Assembly: GCF_001005725.1 (NCBI RefSeq)
Contig: NZ_LBIC01000003.1
Location: 558,001 to 622,000, forward strand
Source of the DNA: Sphingobium chungbukense
Lineage (GTDB): Bacteria > Pseudomonadota > Alphaproteobacteria > Sphingomonadales > Sphingomonadaceae
Direction of reading: 5' to 3'
DNA length: 64,000 nt
Shown piece by piece: positions 31,071 to 38,659 of this stretch. The notes under the pieces are model-generated. The model was given only the letters and a program-made list of their open reading frames with translations. It made no database searches and was not told the DNA's origin. Each line of letters begins with the position of its first letter. Position 1 is the stretch's first letter. The translations under genes were made by a program, and so were the position numbers.

Positions 31071-31579
31071 ATCACCCTTTCCTGTGCGTCATGAACCAAG
31101 CCAGACGACAGGAGGGACTGTAATTAATGTGGGTTAATGAAATCCTATTTTCTAACAAAAATTGAGTATATTTTATAGTATATATCCAACGATATATAAG
31201 AATAATTATACTTTTATCTTATAATTTTCAGTACATTATCACCTATTATTTTCCATAATTTGCTACATTTCGAATAATATTGCAAATCATTCGAGAACTG
31301 AATTTTCCACACCCTCATCCACATGTCGAAAAATGGAGGAATTTCGGTAGATATTCTCCAAATCCGGACCACCTATCCCCGACAAGTTCCTTTGATAATA
31401 GCACAGAGCACAAGATAAGGCTTCCGCTATAGTCCGCGTGCGTCGCGGCCTGGCTCTCACCACGACCGCTTTCCCGTTCGGCATTTTTTCTGTAACTTGC
31501 TCCGGCGGTTATTGCCGGGGCGACTCGAAATGCCGGACTGAAAAAGGCTTCGAGCGCCCGCCTATATGGGAGAGGGCTT
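31071..31579. other. AT-rich intergenic region with inverted repeat
   Basis: Positions about 31130-31310 are strikingly AT-rich against the GC-rich genome. The segment contains the inverted repeat TATATATC-CAAC-GATATATA (31179-31198). It separates the minus-strand Tad operon from the plus-strand oxidase operon and should hold promoters for one or both. Frames at 31287-31484 and 31315-31605 (minus) are not supported. Confidence 0.55.
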
Positions 31580-32464
31580 GTGCCGGTTGCGGTAGCCATC
31601 GCCATGCTTGTGGTCGGTTCGGTCGCCTTTCACCTGTTCAGTCCCTGGTGGCGCACGCCCATAGCCTCCAACTGGGGTTCGATCGATTCCGCGCTCGACG
31701 TGACGTTGTGGATTTGCGCAGCGGCCTTCGTGGGGCTGAACCTGTTCCTCGCCTGGACGCTGGTCAAATATCGCCATCGCCCGGAATATAGGGGGCTGAG
31801 GCACAAGGCGCATTATGAGCCGGAAAACGCCTCCCTGGAGAAAAGGCTGACCTTCTGGACCGCGATCGGCATAGCGGGAATGCTGGCGCCGGGATTGGCG
31901 GCGTGGGGCAAATATGTGTCCGTGCCCCACGAAGCGACCGTGATCGAGGCGGTCGGCCAGCAATGGCAATGGTCGTTCCGCTATCCGGGGCCGGACGGTG
32001 TGCTGGGCGCAGCGGGGGTCAAGTTCGTCACGCAGGACAATGGGCTGGGGCTCGATCCGCTCGATCCCTACGGCCGTGATGACATAGTGGTCGAAAGCGG
32101 CGACTTGCATCTGCCGATCGGCAAGTCGGTCAAGATCGTGCTGCGGTCCAAGGACGTGCTGCATGATTTCTACGTGCCTGAATTCCGCGCCAAGATGGAT
32201 CTGGTGCCGGGGATCGTGACCTATTTCTGGTTGACCCCGACCAAGACCGGAACCTTCGACATTCTTTGCGCCGAGCTGTGCGGCACGGGGCATCATGCCA
32301 TGCGCGGCAAGGTGGTGGTCGAAGACCCCAAGGCCTTCGCCCGGTGGCAGGCGCAGCAGACCAGCTTCGGCCAGATTCTGGCCGAGGCACCGCCGGCCGC
32401 CATGTCGATCCTGATCATCAAGGCCAATGCCTGTTCTACGCCCGCCTCCTGGAGCATTCGCTGA
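31580..32464 (+). CDS. coxB: Cytochrome c oxidase subunit II
   Basis: 294 aa from GTG 31580, with GAGAGGG before it. Two N-terminal membrane helices are followed by the cupredoxin domain: QQWQWSFRYPG, VLHDFYVPEFRAKMDLVPG and the CuA ligand set CAELCGTGHHAM. CuA receives electrons from cytochrome c, here perhaps from the cytochrome c encoded five genes downstream. The stop overlaps the subunit I start (TGATG). There is no fused cytochrome c domain. Confidence 0.93.
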   Translation: MPVAVAIAMLVVGSVAFHLFSPWWRTPIASNWGSIDSALDVTLWICAAAFVGLNLFLAWTLVKYRHRPEYRGLRHKAHYEPENASLEKRLTFWTAIGIAGMLAPGLAAWGKYVSVPHEATVIEAVGQQWQWSFRYPGPDGVLGAAGVKFVTQDNGLGLDPLDPYGRDDIVVESGDLHLPIGKSVKIVLRSKDVLHDFYVPEFRAKMDLVPGIVTYFWLTPTKTGTFDILCAELCGTGHHAMRGKVVVEDPKAFARWQAQQTSFGQILAEAPPAAMSILIIKANACSTPASWSIR

Positions 32465-34194
32465 TGGCTACCACCCTGGCCGACGACCTGCGCCCGCTGC
32501 ATCATCCGCACAGTTGGGTCACCAGATATGTCTGGAGCCAGGATCACAAGGTCATCGCCATTCAATATAGCTGCACCGCCATCGGGATCGGACTGGTGGC
32601 ACTGGTGCTGTCGGCGCTGATGCGGTTGCAACTGGGCTTTCCCGGCGCCTTTCCGGCGATCCAACCCGACAATTACCTGCAATTCGTGTCGATGCACGGC
32701 ATGATCATGGTGGTCTATCTGCTGACGGCGCTCCTGCTGGGCGGGTTCGGCAATTATCTGATCCCGCTGATGATCGGGGCGCGGGACATGGTGTTCCCCT
32801 TCGTCAACATGCTGAGCTACTGGTTCTATCTGCTCTCGGTGATCGTGCTGGTGGCGGGCTTCTTCGTGCCGGGCGGGCCGACGGGCGCGGGCTGGACGCT
32901 CTATCCGCCGCAAGCGATCAGCGAGGGCACGCCGGGGCATCAATGGGGCATCGTCACCATGTTGGTGAGCCTCGCCATCTTCGTCGCGGCCTTCACCATG
33001 GGCGGCCTCAACTATGTGACCACGGTGTTGCAGGCGCGGACCAAGGGCATGACGCTGATGCGGATGCCGCTATCGGTGTGGGGGATCTTCACGGCATCGG
33101 TGATGGGCCTGCTGGCCTTTCCGGCGTTGTTCGTCGCGGCGATCATGATGCTGTTCGATCATCTGGCGGGCACCAGCTTCTTCATGCCGACCATGCAGTC
33201 CATGGGCGCGATCACGCCGACGGAAGGCGGCAGCCCCCTGCTCTTCCAGCATCTCTTCTGGTTCTTCGGCCATCCCGAAGTCTATATCGTCGCCCTGCCC
33301 GCCTTCGGCATCGTGTCCGACCTGATCAGCGTCCATGCGCGGCGCAATATCTTCGGATACCGGATGATGGTGTGGGCCATCGTCATCATCGGCGCGCTCA
33401 GCTTCCTCGTCTGGGCGCATCATATGTATGTGTCGGGCATGAACCCCTATTTCGGGTTCTTCTTTGCCACGTCGACGCTGATCATCGCCATTCCGACCGC
33501 GATCAAGGTCTATAACTGGCTGCTGACATTATGGCGCGGCGACATTCACCTGCGCGTGCCGATGCTGTTCGCCATCGCTTTCATCTTCACCTTCATCCAT
33601 GGCGGACTGTCGGGACTGTTCCTGGGCAATGTCAGCGTCGATGTGCCCTTGTCCGATACTTTCTTCGTTGTCGCCCATTTCCATATGGTCATGGGCGTGT
33701 CGCCGGTATTGGTGATCTTCGGCGCCATCTATCACTGGTATCCCAAGATTTTCGGGCGGATGTGGAACGACACACTGGGCAAGGTCCATTTCTGGATCAC
33801 TTTCCTTGGCGTCTATGCGATTTTCCTGCCGATGCATTATCTGGGCATATTGGGCGTGCCGCGCCGCTATTATGCGCTGGGCGAAACCGCCTTCATCCCG
33901 CAGTCGGTGCATCTGGCCAATGCCTGGATCAGCGTGGCGGCGCTGATCGTCTTCTGCGCGCAGGGCCTGTTCTTCTTCAACATGATCTGGAGCCTGTTCC
34001 GGGGACCAAGGGCCGATCCCAATCCCTGGGGCGCGGCGAGCCTCGAATGGCAGACGCCCGACACCCCGCCCGCCCATGGCAATTGGGGCGCGAAGCTGCC
34101 GGTCGTCTATCGCTGGGCCTATGATTACAGCGTGCCGGGCGCGGCGCGCGATTTCATTCCCCAGACCGAACCCCGAACGGAATTGGGCGCATGA
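32464..34194 (+). CDS. coxA: Cytochrome c oxidase subunit I
   Basis: 576 aa with about twelve membrane helices. It shows SMHGMIMVVYL (heme a ligand region), FWFFGHPEVYIVALPAFGIVSD (CuB His and the cross-linked Tyr), FLVWAHHMYVSGM (two CuB His) and HFHMVMG (heme ligands). The HPEVY motif marks an A-type heme-copper oxidase that reduces O2 and pumps protons. The next gene overlaps by ATGA. Confidence 0.96.
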   Translation: MATTLADDLRPLHHPHSWVTRYVWSQDHKVIAIQYSCTAIGIGLVALVLSALMRLQLGFPGAFPAIQPDNYLQFVSMHGMIMVVYLLTALLLGGFGNYLIPLMIGARDMVFPFVNMLSYWFYLLSVIVLVAGFFVPGGPTGAGWTLYPPQAISEGTPGHQWGIVTMLVSLAIFVAAFTMGGLNYVTTVLQARTKGMTLMRMPLSVWGIFTASVMGLLAFPALFVAAIMMLFDHLAGTSFFMPTMQSMGAITPTEGGSPLLFQHLFWFFGHPEVYIVALPAFGIVSDLISVHARRNIFGYRMMVWAIVIIGALSFLVWAHHMYVSGMNPYFGFFFATSTLIIAIPTAIKVYNWLLTLWRGDIHLRVPMLFAIAFIFTFIHGGLSGLFLGNVSVDVPLSDTFFVVAHFHMVMGVSPVLVIFGAIYHWYPKIFGRMWNDTLGKVHFWITFLGVYAIFLPMHYLGILGVPRRYYALGETAFIPQSVHLANAWISVAALIVFCAQGLFFFNMIWSLFRGPRADPNPWGAASLEWQTPDTPPAHGNWGAKLPVVYRWAYDYSVPGAARDFIPQTEPRTELGA

Positions 34195-34766
34195 CGATCC
34201 TCGCGCGCCTGACGGAGAAAAGCTGGGAGCCTGGTCCACCGCCGGTCGAACGGGAAAGGCCGTCTGCGGGAACTGTCGGGACGCTGGCCTATTTCGGCGT
34301 CGCCATGGTGATGTTCTCGCTGCTGGTCGCGGCCTATCTGATGCGCATGGGACTGCATGGCGCCATGGGGCATGGCAGCGACTGGAAATCGATGCCCGAC
34401 CCGCCGCTGCTATGGATCAATACGCTGCTGCTGGCGGCAAGCAGCGTCGCGTGGGAGATGGCACGGCGGGAGCGGATGGCCCGCGCGGCGACCGCGGGGG
34501 CCGCGCTGGGCGGCCTGTTCCTCATGGGACAGTTGCTGCTATGGCGGCATTATCAGGCGACCGGCTACACCCTGTCCGCCAATCCGGCTAATGCCTTCTT
34601 CTACCTGCTGACTGCCCTGCACGGGCTGCACATAGTTGGGGGCCTGTTCGCGGCCGGCCGGGCGCTGGCGGCGGCGAACATGCGCAATATCGCTCTGTGT
34701 GCGCTCTACTGGCATTTCCTGTTGATCATCTGGCTGGTTCTGGCCGCTTTACTGCTGTCGACTTGA
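34191..34766 (+). CDS. Heme-copper oxidase subunit III-like protein (first copy)
   Basis: 191 aa with five hydrophobic segments. The C-terminal LTALHGLHIVGGLFAAG and ALYWHFLLIIWLVL match subunit III. The N-terminal part (GTVGTLAYFGVAMVMFSLLVAAYLMRMG) corresponds to the first helices of a five-helix subunit III. It overlaps subunit I by ATGA and is followed by a second subunit III gene. Confidence 0.85.
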   Translation: MTILARLTEKSWEPGPPPVERERPSAGTVGTLAYFGVAMVMFSLLVAAYLMRMGLHGAMGHGSDWKSMPDPPLLWINTLLLAASSVAWEMARRERMARAATAGAALGGLFLMGQLLLWRHYQATGYTLSANPANAFFYLLTALHGLHIVGGLFAAGRALAAANMRNIALCALYWHFLLIIWLVLAALLLST

Positions 34767-34778
34767 GGACTCATCGCC

Positions 34779-35465
34779 ATGGCTCAAGCCCCGTCGGATC
34801 GAGAGATCATAGGTCCCACCTTGCGGGAGATTGCGGCCGACTGGTCCGCCGATCAGGAAGTGTTCCGCCACACCCACTGGGGCAAGGCGATGATGTGGAT
34901 CTTCCTGCTCAGCGACACCTTCATCTTCTCCTGCTTCCTGACCGGCTATATGACGATGCGCTCCTCCGCGGTGCTACCCTGGCCCGACACTGCGAAGGTA
35001 TTCGCGCTCGATATCGGCGGGCATGAGATTCCGCTCGTCCTGATCGCGATCATGACCTTTGCCCTGATCAGTTCCAGCGGCACCATGGCGATGGCAGTAA
35101 ATTTCGGCTACCAGCGCGACCGGCGGAAAACGACGATGCTGATGCTGCTCACCGCCCTGTTCGGCCTCACCTTCCTCGGCATGCAGGCATTCGAATGGAC
35201 CAAGCTGATCTTCGAGGAAGGCGTGCGGCCCTGGTATAATCCCATGGGGGCACCGCAATTCGGCGCCAGCTTCTTCATGATCACCGGCTTTCACGGGCTG
35301 CACGTGACCTGCGGCGTCCTATTGCTGCTGATCATCGCGTCCAAGGTGGCGCGGGGCCATTACGACCGCACGGGAGATTATAGCGCGGTCGAGATTGCCG
35401 GACTGTACTGGCATTTCGTCGACCTCGTCTGGGTGTTCATCTTCGCCTTTTTCTATCTCTGGTGA
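34779..35465 (+). CDS. Cytochrome c oxidase subunit III (second copy)
   Basis: 228 aa. Signatures are GKAMMWIFLLSDTFIFSCFLTGY, FLGMQAFEWTKLI, FGASFFMITGFHGLHVTCGV and IAGLYWHFVDLVWVFIFAFFYLW, the classical subunit III C-terminus. It is 12 nt after the first copy, so both are expressed from one operon. Sequence divergence between the two suggests separate roles rather than recent duplication. Confidence 0.92.
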   Translation: MAQAPSDREIIGPTLREIAADWSADQEVFRHTHWGKAMMWIFLLSDTFIFSCFLTGYMTMRSSAVLPWPDTAKVFALDIGGHEIPLVLIAIMTFALISSSGTMAMAVNFGYQRDRRKTTMLMLLTALFGLTFLGMQAFEWTKLIFEEGVRPWYNPMGAPQFGASFFMITGFHGLHVTCGVLLLLIIASKVARGHYDRTGDYSAVEIAGLYWHFVDLVWVFIFAFFYLW

Positions 35466-35473
35466 GGCGCGCC

Positions 35474-35812
35474 ATGCAGCATGATCCTTCAATCACCCAT
35501 GAAGCGCAACAGCATCCGATCAGCCTCTACCTCAAGGTCTGGGGCCTGCTGTTCCTGCTGAGCGCCATGTCCTATCTGGTCGATTACATGCATGTGCAGG
35601 GGATCATGCGCTGGACGCTGATCATCGTCTTCATGCTGCTGAAGGCCGGGCTGATCGTATCGATCTTCATGCATATGGCGTGGGAACGGCTGTCCCTGAT
35701 CTATGCCATCCTGGTGCCGCCGTTGGTGTTGCTGGTGCTGGTGCGGATCATGACGATCGAGGCGAACTACGCCTTCTGGACGCGGGCGATCTTCATGGGC
35801 GGAGGGGGGTGA
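35474..35812 (+). CDS. Cytochrome c oxidase subunit IV family protein
   Basis: 112 aa with three membrane helices: YLKVWGLLFLLSAMSYLVDYM, WTLIIVFMLLKAGLIVSIFMHMAWE and a C-terminal one (AILVPPLVLLVLVRIM). KAGLIVSIFMHMAWE is the family signature. The ATG at 35474 is preferred to the GTG at 35462 that overlaps the previous stop. The protein stabilises the oxidase. Confidence 0.85.
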   Translation: MQHDPSITHEAQQHPISLYLKVWGLLFLLSAMSYLVDYMHVQGIMRWTLIIVFMLLKAGLIVSIFMHMAWERLSLIYAILVPPLVLLVLVRIMTIEANYAFWTRAIFMGGGG

Positions 35813-35815
35813 ACC

Positions 35816-36517
35816 ATGGGACGGATGCGCGGGACGGCGGTGGCGCTGTGCGTGGCGAGCGCAGTGGTGACGGCGCTGGGCCTCGGCTGGTTCAGCGACA
35901 AGCTCTATACGCGGGTCAGGCCAGGACAACTGGCCTACAGGCCGATGGATGAGATGCCGCCGCGGGTCGACATGGCGGCAATCCAGCGGGACTGGCCCGC
36001 CAGCTTTGCCGAGCCAGGTGAAGGCAGCCGGGTGATCGCCTATCACAAGGCCATGCGGGGCAAGGCGCCGGAGCCTTCAGTGGCCGGCGGGAGCACGACA
36101 GCGGCGCCTCCACCCGACCTCGGTACCCTGCTCGCCCGCGCGGATGCGGGTGCGGGAAAGCAGAAGGTGCAGCTTTGCATGAGCTGTCATGACTTCACTC
36201 CGGGCGGCCCCAATCGCATCGGGCCCAATCTGTGGGGTGTGGTCGGGCGACCCGTGGCGAGCCATGCGGGTTTTGCCTATTCGCCCGCCATGCAGGCGCA
36301 TCGGGGTAGCTGGAGCTATGACAATCTGTTCGATTTCCTGGGCTCGCCGGGGCGCGTGGTGCCGGGCACGAAAATGACCTTCGCCGGATTGCGCCGCCCA
36401 GAGGACCGGGCGGCGGTCATCAAATATCTTGCCACCCTGGGGACCGGCGCCCCGCCCTTGCCCCAACCGAAGACGGCTGCGGCGGCGAAGGACATGGAAG
36501 CGGGCGGTCAGCTATAG
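35816..36517 (+). CDS. Membrane-anchored class I cytochrome c
   Basis: 233 aa. An uncleaved N-terminal helix (VALCVASAVVTALGLGWF) anchors it. Residues about 35-105 form a Pro-rich linker. The heme motif CMSCH is near residue 122, with GPNRIGPNLWGVVGRP and the distal Met in PGTKMTFAGLRRPEDR, as in CycM/cytochrome c552. It is the last gene of the oxidase operon and is the natural electron donor to CuA. Its 3' end overlaps the next, opposite gene by 10 nt. Confidence 0.88.
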   Translation: MGRMRGTAVALCVASAVVTALGLGWFSDKLYTRVRPGQLAYRPMDEMPPRVDMAAIQRDWPASFAEPGEGSRVIAYHKAMRGKAPEPSVAGGSTTAAPPPDLGTLLARADAGAGKQKVQLCMSCHDFTPGGPNRIGPNLWGVVGRPVASHAGFAYSPAMQAHRGSWSYDNLFDFLGSPGRVVPGTKMTFAGLRRPEDRAAVIKYLATLGTGAPPLPQPKTAAAAKDMEAGGQL

Positions 36518-36750
36518 GGGCTGCGCCAATCCTCCTCGACCAGATAGCGGCTGAGGAAGGTCGATCCCTGCCGTGCCGCCGTTCTGGCGATGTGGCGGCG
36601 GATGTCGTTGTCGCTGGACGATCCCAGCACCGCGCGAAACGCCTCCATCGCCTTGGCCGTGGGTTCGCGTTTCAGGTCGACATAGGGTTGGAAGATATCG
36701 CCGAGCGCCTGTTCCCAGGCCTTCTCGATCTGAAGTAGCCGCTTTTCCAT
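36508..36750 (-). CDS. Small hypothetical protein
   Basis: 80 aa from ATG 36750, which has GAGGCGAGCC before it. A soluble helical protein: LLQIEKAWEQALGDIFQPYVDL, then DNDIRRHIARTAARQGSTFLSRYLVEEDWRS. No family recognised. Regular codon use and a good ribosome-binding site support it. Confidence 0.5.
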   Translation of the reverse strand: MEKRLLQIEKAWEQALGDIFQPYVDLKREPTAKAMEAFRAVLGSSSDNDIRRHIARTAARQGSTFLSRYLVEEDWRSPYS

Positions 36751-36871
36751 GGCTCGCCTCGCTATGCAACATGCTGCGTCAGGAATATGGAGCGGCGCGG
36801 CCGGCAGGACAAGGGAACGACTGAGAGGACGACACACGGGGAGCCAGTCGAGGTGACGGCGGACGGGCCTC

Positions 36872-38455
36872 TCACGCCTTGGCCGACAGGGCGCTCAACT
36901 CCTCCAGATCGAGATCGCGTTCCAGTTCCTGAAGCGTATGCTCGTCGATCTCGCCGGTGCGGTGAAGGCGCAGCAGTTCTGCGCGCCCGGCGGCGATGGC
37001 CTTCAGCACCAGATCGAAATGCGCGTGGAGCGTGTCGGAAAACGCCTCCTCCCGCGCCGCATAATTGGCGGAGAGTTCGGCGTGGCGCTGATAGCGTTCG
37101 AGAAGGCGCGGGTGGAGCAACATACCCTGCCCGTCATAGGCGTGGACCTCCACGACGCGGACCTGCGCCTGTGCCATGGCGGCTTCGGCCTCGCTCATGG
37201 TCATGCGCGGGCGGTCGCTTTCCGGTTCGACCAGCTTCACCATGCGGATCACCGCGCCCAATGTCGTGCCTTGCAGGAGGACGGTGCCGATGATGACGGC
37301 GAAGGCGGTGGTCAGGATGAAGTCGCGGCCGGGGAAATCCGCCGGAACGCTGAGCGCGACCGCCAGCGTCACCACGCCGCGCATCCCGGCCCATCCGAGC
37401 ACGGTCGCCGAGCGGGGCCCGAGCGGTTTGTATCCGCATATCCCCATCGCCCTCAACAGGATGATGACGGCGTCCGATCCGAATACCCAGAGGAAGCGTG
37501 CGACGGTGATCGCGGCCAGGATCGCAAGGATGGGCAGCGTCATTTCGTCCAGCACGACGCCGATACCCCCGACACGTTCGATCACGCCGCGCAGCGACGA
37601 TCCGATGAGGAGGAAGACGAACGCCTCCATCAAGAAGATCATCACTGCCCAGAAGGCAGTGCCGTTCATCCGTACCATCGCGGAAAAGACGACATGCTGA
37701 TACCAGCCGCAGATGAGGCCGGTCGTGACGGTCGCGATGACGCCGGAGGCATGGATGGATTCGGCCAGCATATAGGATGCCCAGGGCGCCAGCAGCGACG
37801 CGGCGATCATCAGATATTTGTCGTCCAGGCGCTTGACCGTCAGCACCCAGAGCACGCCGATCGCAACGCCGACGAGGGCGCCGCCCGCCGCCAGCATGAC
37901 GAAACTCTGCAAGGCATCGACCATGCTGAACGCGCCGGTCACCCCTGCCGCTATGGCGAAGCGGAAGAGGACGAGGCCGCTGGCATCGTTGAACAGGCTT
38001 TCCCCTTCGAGCAGGATCGAGAGGCGACGCGGCAGGTGGACATGCTGTAATATCGCGCGGGCGGATACGGCATCGGGCGGCGAGACGATGGCGCCCAGCG
38101 CCGCGCAGGCCGCCCAGGGCAGGCCCGGCACCAGCCAGTGGGCCACAGCCGCGACGATGGCGGTGGTGAAGACCACAGCGCCCACGGCCAGGGCAGCGAT
38201 GCCGATCATGTGCCTCCGGAGATGTCGCAGCGCAATGAACCACGCGCCGTCCATCAGCAACGGCGGCAGGAAGATCACCAGCACCAGTTGCGGATCGAGC
38301 GAAATCACCGGCAAGCCCGGCAGGAAAGCGAAGAGCGCGCCCCCGGCGAGCAGGGCGACCGCGGGCGGCAGGCCAAACCGGTTGGCGCCATAATGAAGCA
38401 CGATGATCGCCAGCAGCATGACGATCACCAATTCGAACAATTGCATCGGATGCAC
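36872..38455 (-). CDS. Na+/H+ antiporter, CPA1 family
   Basis: 527 aa. About twelve helices with CPA1 motifs: LVIFLPPLLMDGAWF, ALGAIVSPPDAVSARAIL (the ion-site Asp), ILLEGESLFNDASGLVLFRFAI (FNDA signature) and GWAGMRGVVTLAVALSVP. A cytoplasmic C-terminal tail of about 120 residues ends EERDLDLEEL-like acidic sequence. It should exchange Na+ or K+ for H+. GTG 38455 is chosen because GGGAGG lies 5 nt upstream; ATG 38446 is an alternative. Confidence 0.9.
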   Translation of the reverse strand: MHPMQLFELVIVMLLAIIVLHYGANRFGLPPAVALLAGGALFAFLPGLPVISLDPQLVLVIFLPPLLMDGAWFIALRHLRRHMIGIAALAVGAVVFTTAIVAAVAHWLVPGLPWAACAALGAIVSPPDAVSARAILQHVHLPRRLSILLEGESLFNDASGLVLFRFAIAAGVTGAFSMVDALQSFVMLAAGGALVGVAIGVLWVLTVKRLDDKYLMIAASLLAPWASYMLAESIHASGVIATVTTGLICGWYQHVVFSAMVRMNGTAFWAVMIFLMEAFVFLLIGSSLRGVIERVGGIGVVLDEMTLPILAILAAITVARFLWVFGSDAVIILLRAMGICGYKPLGPRSATVLGWAGMRGVVTLAVALSVPADFPGRDFILTTAFAVIIGTVLLQGTTLGAVIRMVKLVEPESDRPRMTMSEAEAAMAQAQVRVVEVHAYDGQGMLLHPRLLERYQRHAELSANYAAREEAFSDTLHAHFDLVLKAIAAGRAELLRLHRTGEIDEHTLQELERDLDLEELSALSAKA

Positions 38456-38547
38456 GGCGCCCTCCCTGGCCTGATCACTCAACCCTAACGACTGCGGCGA
38501 TCTCAACCAAGATGGCCCTTGGCTTCCCTCCGACGGGCGCATCGGAT

Positions 38548-38563
38548 TGAATACGTATGTTGG
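38548..38563 (+). promoter_or_regulatory. LacI-type operator before the TonB receptor
   Basis: TGAATACGTATGTTGG contains the palindromic core ATACGTAT. The same 16-mer with one change occurs at 42705-42720 between lacI and the amylase gene. It lies 97-112 bp before the receptor start. Confidence 0.6.
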
Positions 38564-38659
38564 ATTCTGTGCAGGCCGCATGTCCTGCGGCTATCGAACG
38601 CTCAACCAGCAAGGCTGGCAAGAAACGCGATCCATGCGTCTTGGGGAGGGTCCAGAAAA

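Noticed and set aside
31287..31605. Small minus-strand ORFs (65 and 96 aa) before the oxidase operon
   Set aside because: No ribosome-binding site or recognisable features; they overlap the oxidase promoter region.
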